Origin: Trebouxia sp. TZW2008
Lineage: Eukaryota; Chlorophyta; Trebouxiophyceae; Trebouxiales; Trebouxiaceae
Assembly: GCA_002118135.1 (NCBI GenBank)
Contig: BDIU01000232.1
Coordinates: 62,001 to 126,000 of the forward strand
Direction of reading: 5' to 3'
Length of the DNA stretch: 64,000 bases
The notes beneath the pieces were generated by a model that was given only the letters and a program-made list of their open reading frames with translations, did not search any database and had not been told where the DNA came from. Of this stretch, positions 34,145 through 48,100 are shown in pieces (position 1 is the stretch's first letter; the number at the start of each line of letters is the position of its first letter). The position numbers and the translations under genes were made by a program.

Positions 34145-34638
34145 AGCACTTGCTCCTGCTCTTTCAATCGGACGGCCTTCAGTGACTTTTGATGAAGCTG
34201 TGTCACCATGTGTTCCAAGGGGTTGCAGATGGCTGGCAGGATGCGTAAATAACTTCAAGTTTTGTATGTGTATCACGTGTGTCCAATGGCGTGGGTCTAC
34301 AGCAGCACGATGGAGTGTTTCAGTGCAGACAGGCCGCACGTGCAACCTGGCGTTGTTTGCAAGTTGTCTCATGGTGTGTTCTGCTTTGGTACGGCAGTGA
34401 CATGATGTAGCACTGTGATCAACTTAGGATTGTTCATTGTTGTGCAAGCTATACAGCCCTGCTTTGTGATACTGTTTGTTTGTGTCAGCATTGTTTCGCC
34501 ATGTGACTGAAAGTGTTGTTTGAAATGTCATCAGGGTCTTGCTGACAGTGACTGCACTTTGTTGTTGTGGAGCTTTTGGGTGCGTGGAGCATGCTTGACC
34601 AGGGATATAGTCTACAGTGAGAGAGGTTCCAGCAAGGT
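34145..34638. other. Convergent intergenic region, GH43 to H2A
   Basis: Contains the two 3' ends; no exon or repeat recognised. It ends at the H2A 3' stem-loop on the minus strand. Confidence 0.5.
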
Positions 34639-34655
34639 GGTGTTGAAGTAACACC
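34639..34655 (-). promoter_or_regulatory. Histone 3' stem-loop of H2A
   Basis: On the minus strand it reads GGTGTT ACTTC AACACC, a perfect 6-bp stem with a 5-base loop, 33 bp after the H2A stop. It is the 3'-processing signal expected for replication-dependent histone mRNA. Confidence 0.88.
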
Positions 34656-34688
34656 ATTTGTTGTGTAAATTGAAAGATGAGTATTGCT

Positions 34689-36024
<1,336 letters not shown>

Positions 36025-36059
36025 ATGCTGCTTTGAGCTGTCATATCACACACAACAAT

Positions 36060-36076
36060 GGTGTTATTTCAACACC
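36060..36076 (+). promoter_or_regulatory. Histone 3' stem-loop of H4
   Basis: GGTGTT ATTTC AACACC: a perfect 6-bp stem with a 5-base loop, identical to the H3 and H2B elements. Confidence 0.9.
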
Positions 36077-37475
36077 ACCTATCCCGGAACAAGCCTGTAT
36101 GCTTTTGATGTGCAACTTTGCTACCTGGATCAGGTTCTGTTCAGTTTGAAGCTGACACCTAGTTGGCACAGCTTGTAGCAGGCCTCTAGGATGCATGTTG
36201 CTGTTAGCCTTCTGCTGCTTGGCTTCACCTCAGCAGAAGGCTCTCTGTGTTCAACTGTTCTGCCGGCACTTTTAAAATTTTGGACAAATGATCTTGCATC
36301 TGTGTGATTGCTGTTTTTCAAGATCTTGCATGCAAAATAGCAGCGGCAGACAAGCAGTCAATGGTGGTCTGTCAGCTGCCCTTGGTGTCTCTGCAGCTAC
36401 ATTCACGCCTCTACAGGGGCTCAGAACATCCGGGGATTAACGTTGCCCACACTATGTGTGCAGGTTTGCGGGGTTGCAGGGCAATTTGTGTGGGCAACAC
36501 TAGTGATGTACTGATCTTGAGGCAAATTTGTGCGGGGTGCCCCACACCTTTGGCCGTGGGCGATTTTGGATGCTCCCCCCCCAGGGGAAGTGGGGGGTGT
36601 AGAGGCCTGGCTACCTTGCGTATGTAGCGTGAAGATTGCTTTGTTGCTGTACGTCATGTGTTCAAGTTGTGCGTGTTGATGACAGTCATTATCATTGCCC
36701 TGAGGAAGAGTGTAAGTGGTCTCAGGCTTGGTCTTGCATGTCACCAAAAGATGATTGCAAACATGGCACAAGCTGCCATGCACTTGTGTATCAGCCTGAT
36801 GCTTGTCCTCAAGAGCTGCTTTGTTGTGATTGCTTGCCATTTTACAATGTATGGAGTGACTGCTATCTTAGCGTGAGCCATGCAATTGCTGTGACAGCTG
36901 GAGTTGCTACAAGCTGAGCTTCATTCCATGTGGTGAACAGTCGGATGCTGATCATGAGGAACATTGCGAAGGGACATTGTCCAGACTGTGGATATGCAGC
37001 TGATTGATTCTGTACAAACAATAGTGCAGGCACACCATGCTAAGGCAGACAAAGTGTGCACACATGTGACCTGCTGCCACTCCAGCCTTGCTTGCACTTG
37101 CATCAGCAGATGGTCTGCTAGCAGCACCTTCATCGTGCATCTAGCACAGAACATCAACAGATCTGTTGCACCCAACACTTCAAGTCACAAGCCATGCTGT
37201 TTCACATGCAGGTGACAGTCCAGAGTCGCGCAAGTCAGTCAATTGCGCTGTGCTAGTCCTAGTGGCGCTGAGAATTGCTGCTGGAAGAAAGTACGCATAA
37301 TCCATTGTCAATGCAATGCAACGCACAGTGCATACACAGGCTGTGATGCATAGATAGTCCATTGGACACATAGCACTGGGTTGTTCAATAGAAAGTTTTC
37401 TTTCTCTGCTCAGTGGTCAGCATCACATGCATTGCTCACAGTGTGTGTACACTGTTCAGCTGATCCTGAGTTGGT
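36077..37475. other. Convergent intergenic region, H4 to H2B
   Basis: 1.4 kb without a supported gene. It includes a GC-rich patch (36430-36610) with an inverted repeat, GTTGCCCACAC at 36442-36452 and GTGTGGGCAAC at 36488-36498, followed by C and G runs. The rest looks non-coding. Confidence 0.5.
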
Positions 37476-37492
37476 GGTGTTGAAATAACACC
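37476..37492 (-). promoter_or_regulatory. Histone 3' stem-loop of H2B
   Basis: On the minus strand GGTGTT ATTTC AACACC, 25 bp after the H2B stop, identical to the H4 and H3 elements. Confidence 0.9.
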
Positions 37493-37517
37493 ATTTTGAG
37501 GAAGTTGGATCAGGCAT

Positions 37518-37998
37518 CTAGGCTGATGTGAACTTAGTCACAGCCTTGGTGCCCTCTGACACAGCGTGCTTGGCCAGTTCACCAGGCAGAATCAGGCGGA
37601 CAGCTGTCTGAATCTCGCGAGAAGTCACAGTGGGCTTCTTGTTGTACCGAGCCAGAGAAGCAGTCTCGGCAGCGATCTTCTCGAAGATGTCAGCGATGAA
37701 GGAGTTCAAGATTGACATGGCCTTGGAAGAGATACCAGTGTCTGGGTGAACTTGCTTCAAGACCTGCGTCAACGGAATCAGTTGAGAATAAGGCTGGATC
37801 AGCTAATGCCCGTTGACGAAAAAAATTCAGCGGACCACGGACTTTTTCTGCAAACAGTGTAGGCCGTACCTTGTAGATGTAGATCTTGTAGCTCTCCACG
37901 GCCTTCTTTGAGCCCTTCTTGCGGCCGGCTGTGGACTTCTTGGCAACAGCCTTCTTTGCAGGTGCGGGCTTCTTCTCGGCGCTTGCTTTGGGGGCCAT
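37518..37998 (-). CDS. H2B: Histone H2B
   Basis: Core histone of 124 aa. Exons 37998-37870 and 37763-37518 join in phase 0. The Lys/Ala/Pro-rich N-tail ([20 protein letters not shown]) is plant/algal in style. The fold follows with [60 protein letters not shown] and [20 protein letters not shown]. It has one intron of 106 bp, is divergent from H3, and ends in a histone stem-loop. Confidence 0.97.
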
Positions 37999-38797
<799 letters not shown>

Positions 38798-38826
38798 GCT
38801 TTGGCACCTCACACAAAATCTCAAAT

Positions 38827-38843
38827 GGTGTTATTTCAACACC
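38827..38843 (+). promoter_or_regulatory. Histone 3' stem-loop of H3
   Basis: GGTGTT ATTTC AACACC after the H3 stop, the same element as for H4. Confidence 0.9.
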
Positions 38844-39199
38844 ACCCATTTGGAATGCACTTACTGAATTTTGGGCTGCAATGGAATGCATGCTCTCACT
38901 GCCCTAGCATCAGCAGCATGCATGTTGGCTAGTCAAAGCAAAGGTGTAATCACAGATGCCAGCCAAAACAATAAGCACAAATTCTGTGGCAGTGCTTGCA
39001 GCTGAATGCATTGCTTTCAAGATGTACATTTTGTGTACACTCTTGGTTCTATCGGTGGCATGAACAAAATTAGCTGATCATGCTGTTTGCGTCAAAGAAA
39101 CCAATAATGGCCGGTCCAGCTTGCATGTGTGGGCCTTGTCAAAATGTCTGTGCAGAAAGCAAGAAAGAAACGAACAGCTGTTTGAAAGCGCTATGAAGC
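38844..39199. other. Convergent intergenic region, H3 to KAP3
   Basis: About 350 bp with no recognised gene or motif; it holds the 3' ends of the two genes. Confidence 0.45.
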
Positions 39200-42100
39200 T
39201 CAAAACATTTGCTGCTGCGGCTGTTGCTGCCCGCTTTCAGCAATTGCTTGCTTGCTGTCATGCTGAGCTTCACCAGGCGCCTGATCAATCGTCAACAGCC
39301 CTGCCTGCTGCCATAGCTCAGCATTTTGCAGATCCTCTATGTTCAGCAGCCTGCAGATGGCAAGACAGGAGACTAGGACAAGAGTCCGCTGGCTACCAGT
39401 CATATAGAGACCATTGAGATGTCATTTGACGACACAAGCGGTTGGAGTGCTCCAGCAAGCTATGATGTTTGCGCACCAGCAGTGTTGCAGCTTGGGTGGC
39501 TTGACCACAAGCAGCATTGCATGTTGGCAGAACAGTATGCAAACGCCCATGCCCAATGTACACTTAGGTTGCATCTCATCAGACAGCTACGACACATAGA
39601 ACAACCCTTGCACAACATGGCACGCATAGTGAATTGCGCCATTTGCTGTCATGCACTCACATGCTGTTCTCCATGGGCAAGTCATCATCGCTGTTGTCAT
39701 CTGCAGCTTGCCAGAAGGCCTTGATTTGGCCATCATGAGCCGCCTGCAAATGGGCTACTGCCTGTTCTTGCTCTGACACCATATGCTGCACCATAGCCAA
39801 CAACTGATAATCAAAATGATCACATTAATTACACATTTCAGCACATGTGCTAGGTGTGTGTGGCCCAAGTCCTGTCTCGCCAGGCAGGCTTGTTCTGAGC
39901 GTTCTTGTAGCAAACGCTTAGGGCACTGGCATACAGCCCAGCACAGGGTCAAGCAGACAATGTGTACACAAGTGATATTGGGATTGCATGTGATGTGTGG
40001 ACTCATGACAAACATGCTGATGGTATTGCGTTGCATGAAGGGTTGGCATGCCTTGAATCTGGCTGATGTTCTTGACTCTGCCTCAGTCACAAGCATGAAT
40101 GCAGAACTCTCTTTTTTTGGCTGCATCAGTGGATATCAGGACCCTGACATCATCAGAACATGCTCATCTTAATTGCATTAACAAGCACAATTGGCATAGA
40201 ATTGCAGAGATTTCTCACCACCTGCATGCAAGTCCAATTTGACTCAATTTGTGTTCTGAGATTATGACACTGTGTGCTCACCAGTTGTGTGCTGCCAGAA
40301 GGGTTTCACCATCTGCATGCAAGTCTAATGTTACTTGGTATGTCTTTTGAGATTGTGATACTACGCTCTTACCATTTGTGTGCTGCCATTGGCACAAGCT
40401 TCAAGCCATGCTTGATTATGCGCCTCAAACTTGAGCGCCCGCAAGCGTGCTGCCCACTCTTCATCAAAATTGCTGATGACAGTCAGCGCCTGGTCAGCTG
40501 CCTTGACAATCTCTGCGTTGGTATCTTGCAACAGGTCTATCAGGTAAAACGCAACCTGCAAGCAGCCACAACAACGATGCATACACCATGATTGCTGGGC
40601 TGATGTTAGACTGATATCGATTCAGCAGTGGAATCAATGTGACCTTGCACCAATCTGTCTGTATCATATTGCATGTGTGCATGACCGCACACAATGACAA
40701 GGTAATCTCACACACATATCTCCTTGTTATTCAATTGCATACAGAGTATAGACTGGCACTCATTATAGTGAGCAATATACCCATCAATGTTGGGAACAAG
40801 AAGGCGCCAGCAACTGCAAAGCAAGACCTCAGCCATGCTTGCAGCAACATGTCAAGAACAGCCAATCATCAGTGGACAAATCATTGCATGCACTGCAGCA
40901 GATGAGCACGCACAGTTTCCCAGTGCATCCATGCAACTGCACCACGCTTGCTTAAGCATGTTTGCAAATGCTCTTGTTGCTGCAGATGATGTATAGGCAA
41001 CCACCAAGGGCATTTGCAGACAAGAAGAAGAAGAAGACCTTCGCAGACAAGAAGGAGGGCGACCTCGCAGTTAAGAAGACAAGCAGTGGGCAGGCATGAA
41101 GAAGAGGAGCTGTGACAAGAGTTGACCTGGGTGCCTTGTAGCAGTACAGTGCGGGTAGCTTCACAAGAGAGCAGGGCATTGAGCGAGTGAGCTATCTGTA
41201 GCACAAACTCTTCATCTTCCTTTTTGGTGCCCATCAGCTCATACAGCATGCTCACCTGAAGAGTCAAATCATGAAAGGGTTCAGCTCAACACTTTTCTTC
41301 ACAAATGCACATAGCAACTACAGCGCAACTTCTGGCCGAAGGCTGTTTTGCATTTGACATTTTGATTGTGCTGAAATGAAGTGATCGCCATGTACCTGAT
41401 TGCATTCAACATGACAAGACGCCTGATGCAGACAACGACAACGAGGTGCTCGACAATTTAGATCAGCGGCAAAAAACGCTGCTTCTTCAGATGCAATAAC
41501 ATTGCATACAATGTGCAGTTGCTTTTGTGCTTCAGATGCTGATGGGCAGCAGCAATGCACCAGCAGGACAGCTGAGGATGCATACCTAGAAGAAATTTAC
41601 AAAACTGCCAAATGCAAGACTACTTGTCCCATAACCATCAACAGCATGCCTCTACATATGTATATTGCACAATTTGAACATTGTGCATCATGTATCTCAT
41701 CCGTCAGACGCTTTGTCAACCTTTTGCAGCTATGCTCAATACACCTGCCCTAATCTAGCTATGTCTTTAGAGTTGACCATTGTCATGTATGCAAGTATGC
41801 GCACCTAAACGTATTGGCACATGCAGCATCATCCTAAGGGGCATGTGTCAGGGCAAATGCATAGGTGCTTCATAGGAAGTGCATGAGCAGCAGGGGCCTA
41901 CCAGGCCTGTGGAGACAAGCTGAGATGCAATGGCATCATCGCACACCACTCCCATAAACATCACCAACTCCAGTAAAATGTCATCCTCTGTCAGCCCTGG
42001 CTGGGCATACCCTACAGCCCATACATGAGATGATCAAATCGGACGATGCTTGTCAAAAACTTTGACTGTTTGTTGCTGCTGTGGTCAGCACAATGAGAGC

Positions 42101-45100
42101 GTAAGTCTCTGGGTGCCGCACAGCAGCCGCATGTGATTACAATATATAGTAGATCAGGTTTTTTTCTTGCTGTGGGCTGAACAGGGAGTGCATGCTTGAG
42201 GTGACAAATCTTCCTCACTTGGTGAGCTATGCATGTTGACATCATGCAAGCTCTAAGGTGGGTGCTGTTGGCAAAGTCAGTGATATCACTAGTGATGGAT
42301 ACACAGCGTGGTAGCTATTGGGGACCAATGGTGGGCGTTTGGGTTTGATGCTGATGGGCACCTAAGCAGACCATGTGGGCTGGCTGACTGCAGCTGTTGG
42401 TGATGCAAAAGCAGCTGTGCAGTGTACGCTACAACAGTGTGCTGTTGTCAGAGACCTTTGAAGAGTCTTGTCATCCAGCAATGCAACAACTGTGTTATTG
42501 TGATGATGCTGCATTGCAGAGCTGATGTGATGGAAAAGTGTCAAAAAGAGACGGAAGGTGATCACAGATCTGGCAGCAGAAGACCCACAGCAGCAGCAGC
42601 AGCATCAGCCGCAGCAATGACATACAGGTCTGTTGCAAACCCTGACAGACTTTTGTTTGACGTGATCAACTCTTAGCTGATGCACCTGTGGCAACTTTCT
42701 CAAGGCAACATTGCCACAAGAACACTCAAGGCATCTCACAAGAAGCAAGGCAACCTCGTCTGGAAAGTGTCAAAATTCCAGAAAATCTTGACACTGACCT
42801 GCTAGAAGGTTGAGCAGGTCATGCTTGGCAATGAGGGAAGGCCAGTCATACGAGGGGATGTCTACATTAACCAGAATCCCCAGCACCTCCACGAACAGGT
42901 CACTGTCAATGTCTGGCGCCTGCATAACATCAACTGATCACGTGCTGCTGGCAACCTGATTGTAAGTCATTCACTCATGCATTCATTCTGAATGTGTGCA
43001 AGACAGGCTCAGCAGGCCCAGCTAGGTATGCACTGGACAGTTTGTGAGTGACAGCAACTGCAAGCTGGCATGCTGATTGGTGTTGAACAAGGTGCACAAA
43101 GATGGGTTCTGTACACTAAGATGACAGGGCGTCTACAAGATCTGGCAGTCTGCAGCAGCCTGTATGATTCTGCAAAGGATTTGAGGGGTTGCATGCAGCA
43201 GGGCAAGATTGTTCATGAACGGCTCAGTATGGGATGCTGTCTGCATTTGCAGCAGTCTCAGGCCGCCTGTACATTCCTGTACAGGGTTACAAAAGATTGC
43301 TTACTTGCAGCAGCTGAGCCAGCTTGTCCATGTAGGGCAGGAACCCGGCCTTGATGGCGAGATCAGTCTGCTGGCTGAGGTTGCGCAGCACCTTGAAGAG
43401 CAATTCGTCCCGCGTCAGGAAGGCCCTTTCTAGCAGCATGGCCAACCTATCACCCCCACACAGTGCCTAAGACATGACAGTCAGATGTGAGTCGGATGGC
43501 AATGATCTGACTATAAGGTGACGGACCAACAGATGACAATATCAAGCAATTGGTTGTTGCCTTGCTCTGATGCCTAGACCAGTTTCTTGCTCAACAAAAG
43601 CTTACTTGCTTACTTCACAGAAGCTTGGGCCATGTAGGCAACAAGATATGGCAGCAGTGTGGTGAACCTTGTGAGTCTGTCTGTGCGCTGAGCTCTCCAG
43701 CTTGATTGCTCAGATGAGACAAAATGAAGCACAACTTGCAGATTATGTGAAAGCCTCTGCCATTGCATAGGTGACAGACGCATCAGTTTTGTGCAGTTGT
43801 CCATTGCGACGCAAGCGCTGCAGCTTCCAGGAATTGCATTCAAAGTACGTCCATGACCAGCGCCGGCATGCTTAAGCAATGCTGATAACACAAACCAAGA
43901 ATCACGTGTCGCATGGTATTCATGTTTGCTGACTGACAACACACATCATGCAATCCTTGTGCCAAGACTGAATGCCATGCAGATGAAACTTGAAGAGTGC
44001 ATATCTCACAATCAGCAGCAGGACAACTTTGCAAGCCTTTTTTTGTTGTCTTCAGCTTCCTCTGTCTGTTCAAGCAGAACAACAGGGCACCAAGGTTGCG
44101 TATGTTGGTACACAGCAAGCAACTCCGTACCTGAGCAATGCGCTCATTTTGAGTGAGGTTGACCGCCAGTGCAATCAGCTCTGGAGCTGTAGTCAGGTCG
44201 TTCACATGCATTAGCATGTCCAGCATGACCGTGACTGCGTCTGTGTACAGGAACATGGACTTGTGCTGGTCTGCCTGGGAAATGTGGTACAACAGACCAA
44301 GGGCCACCTGCTGAAAAGCTGCTCGCCTGGCTAACTGCACAGCCTGCAGCAACAGATCAGGAAGGCCATGTTAGAAATGTGCTGGTCTCACCACAGGCTG
44401 TCAATTCAACAATTAGATCCACAGGGAACAGGACATGGCCTTGTACTGGTCAGTCTGGGAGATGTGGTACGACAGACCTAGGCCCACTCGCTGAAAAGCT
44501 GCAAGCCTGATAAACTGCACGGCCTGCAACAACAGATCAAGAGGATCATGTCAGGAATGTGCTGATCTCACCACAGGCTGCTACCCAACAGTTAGATACA
44601 CAGGGAGCAGGAACATGGACTTGTGCTGATCGGCTTGGGAAATGTGGTACAACAGACCCAAGGCCACCTGCTGAAAAGCTGCTCGCCTGGCTAACTGCAC
44701 AGCCTGCAACAAGAGATCGTTTTGCGAACGAGCTACTCTCATCACAGATTTTTATGCAACAATTGGATGCACAGGGAACAGGAACATGGACTTGTGCTGG
44801 TCAGTCTGGGAGATGTGGTACCACAGGCCTAGAGCCATCTGCTGGGAAGCTGCTTGCCTGGCTAACTGCTCAGCCTGCAACAACAGATCAGGAAGATCAT
44901 GTCTGGAACGACCTGATCTTACCACAGGCTGTTATCCAGCAACTAGATGCACAGGGAGCACAAACATGGGCTTGTGCTGGTCAGCCTGGAAGATGTGGCA
45001 CAACAGGCCTAGAGCCAGCTGCTGGAACGCTGCCTGCCTGGCTAACTGCATTGCCTGCATCATTATGTCAGGAAGATCATGGAATGAACCTACTGATCTG

Positions 45101-48100
45101 CCACAGGCTGTCATCTGCCAATCAGGTGCACAGGAAAAGCAACGAGAGCAGCGACACTGAGTGAACAATCATTGCGAACTACCAATGCTTGCCGTTGTTA
45201 AACAAAAATGCTGGCCTTGCATTGTGCCATGAGCGCAGCAATTGCGTGATAGATTAAATTTGCATATCAAGTCCAGAAGATTCCACACGGTGTATGCGTG
45301 TCAATCCTGTCTGGATTCCTTTGAGCAACATGTCATGAATAAAGCTCTTCTGGATCAGCATCACAGAGCAATCTGACCAGCACTGCACTGTTTACAGAAT
45401 CACACAGTTGTCTAGCATCAGGTTCACCACCAGCTTTTTGGCAGAAGCTCTTAATTATGCAACACGCAGATAATCGCCTGGCCTGCTTACCTTCGGCAGA
45501 AGCCCTTGCTTGACCATCTCATCTCTGAGCACAGCATCAAAGGACAAGTTGTTTAGCAGGCGAAGCACCGCCATCAGCAGCACGTCATTGTCCACAGCCA
45601 TCAGTTTGACAAGGCGAGTCACAATATCGCACTTTGAAGGGACAGGTCAAACAAGAGCTGCAGCACCGCCATCAGCAGCACATTCTTTGTTTACCTTTGG
45701 CAGAAGCCCTTGCTTGACCATCTCGTCTTTGAGCGCAGCATCAAAAGAAAGATTGTGTAGCAGGCGAAGCACCGCCATCAGCAGCACATCATTGTCCACA
45801 GCCATCAGCTTGACGAGGCGAGTCACTACATCGCAGGCAGCCATCTGGTCTTTGTTCTCCTGGTAGATGGACAGCTTCTTCAGAAAGGCTGTGGCTAGAA
45901 TGAGCAGCTCGATGTTGATGCGGTCCAGAAGCTTGACTAGATACACTACAATGCCCTGCATGGTCACGAGTGACAGTTTGCTCCAGGGTTTGTGAGACAT
46001 GTATAGCACATACCCAACACTGCATGATGGGGCATAGTGACAAGTGCTGATATGCTCCAGGGTCTGTGGGATTTGTCATATAGGCACACTGTGATGCCCT
46101 GCAACGGAAGAACTATACGACAGGGCAAACAAATAGATCATGGTGTGGTCCAGGGTTTGTGTGACTTTGAATGTAGTCACACTACAATGCCCTGCACAGA
46201 AAGAGCCGCATGTTGGCATACAGCAACAAAGGCTGTCCAGCTCTTTCTGGTATATAGACAGCTTCTTTAGGAAGGCTGTGGCCAGAATCAGCAGCTCAAT
46301 GTTGATGCAGTGCAAAAGCTTGACTATGTACACCATGATGCCCTGAACAGACAAAGCTTTGTATTGGGGCATAGTAAAGGGATACAGTGTCAGAGCCAGT
46401 TCCAGGGTCACAAAAAGTGATTGTTTGCTGCAGGGTTTGCGGGGCAGCAACATGCCCTGCGCTGAAAGGACTGCATATTAGGGCATAGTGAGAGCTGATG
46501 GTCTGCTGAAGAAGTCGCGCTTCTTGTGAGACAAGTCAACTACAGCACTTTGTATCAATCACACACATATGTTGGGGCAGTCCTGAGAATGACTGGCTCT
46601 AGAAGAGCCACTCCAGGCTGCTTCTGCTCGCAATGGCTGTTAGATATCAGCGTCGAGTTGCCTAGACATTTGTTTCAATCTCAAGATAATTGACTGTGCT
46701 TAACTTCAGTGTCTGGCTATAGCCCAGGGAACAGCTCTTTGTGCGACAGAAGATAGTGAATGAAAAGACGCACCTTTTTCTGCATCTTGCGCTCTATATC
46801 TGCATCTTCAGCCAGATTGAGCAGCAGATAAGCTGAGAGGTACAACAGCTTGTCCTGCTTCTGAGTAGCTGCCAGCAGGCGGCGCTCTTTGTCACTGGCC
46901 AAGCCACCAGCTTCCTTGGCCACTACTGCTGCTATGCTGATGCCTTCCTCCTACACCACAATTGCTTGCATTAGTCACTGGCCAAGTCGCCAGCTTCCTT
47001 GGCAACTGCTGCTGCTATGCTGGTGCCTTCCTCCTGTGTCACAGGTGCTTGCATGAATTACTGGCTGAGCCGCCAGCTTCCTTGGCAACTGCTGCTGCTA
47101 TGCTGATGCCTTCCTCCTATAGTCACATCTTCTTATAAGGTCACTCAACATCAGGACATCTTGGCTGTGATACCAATGCAATTGAGAATCAATGACTGCA
47201 TTGTTATTGCAGTGGTACCTCTGAGCAAGGAATTTCCCTGAAGGACAATATTCTTGGTAATCACAGCAGTCTGTACGAAAAGAATCACTTTATGTGACAA
47301 TTGTCTCCACTAGTCAGTCTGCCTGTCGAGTTAAGAGGGTTGCTGGGTGCAAGCTGTGCTATTGCTACTGTTGCTGATGCATGCTACAGAGCCAATGCTT
47401 TTTGTATGGCCTTATCTGCTGATGCTGTGCTGACATTGAGCTTCTGGAAAGCGCAGCTTCTGAAAAGCGCAGCTTCTGAAAAGCGCAGCTTCTGAAAAGC
47501 TCCCTGGTACTTACTGTAGCTGCTCATGCTGTGCTGATGCCCTCTCTTCGTACAGTTGACCTCAACACGACGGTGACCATATATGACAGCATGTATGAAC
47601 CCTGATTGTTGAATCATGACTATGATACCTGACCCCAACAGACTGTTGCTGGGTTTGCCCAATGTTGGGAAGCTCTGAAATTGGCAAGCATTGCCACAAT
47701 TTGCAGAAATGCTGTATAGCTTCCCAACAAAGGTGTGTTGATGCTGCCTCTATTACACATCAGGCAACTGATTCAAATCATGAAGGCGCTGCAGACACCA
47801 TTAGTGACAACACTATCAAACAGCACGAGAGCTCACCTTGACTCGGTGCTCAGTCCTCTTGATCTCCAGGTCCAACACCTCCATAGTCAGCACTCCAACC
47901 TGGTTCTCAATGAGTAGCTGGTGGAATTGACTAAAGTTACTCAACACCAGCCAGACTGACTGTGTCCCAATGCACAGGTCCACACTTCTTTTGCCGTCGT
48001 CCCGCAGAACCCGGGCTAGGGTTGGCAGAAGGGTGGCATGTGACAGCAAGGGTTCCAGATGCTGAGCTTGTCTGAAAAGAGTCGCTATGCAATTTGCTGC

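Noticed and set aside
44559..45168. 201-codon plus-strand open frame with repeated AWLTAQPAT words
   Set aside because: It is antisense to the KAP3 exon array; its internal repeats are the array units.
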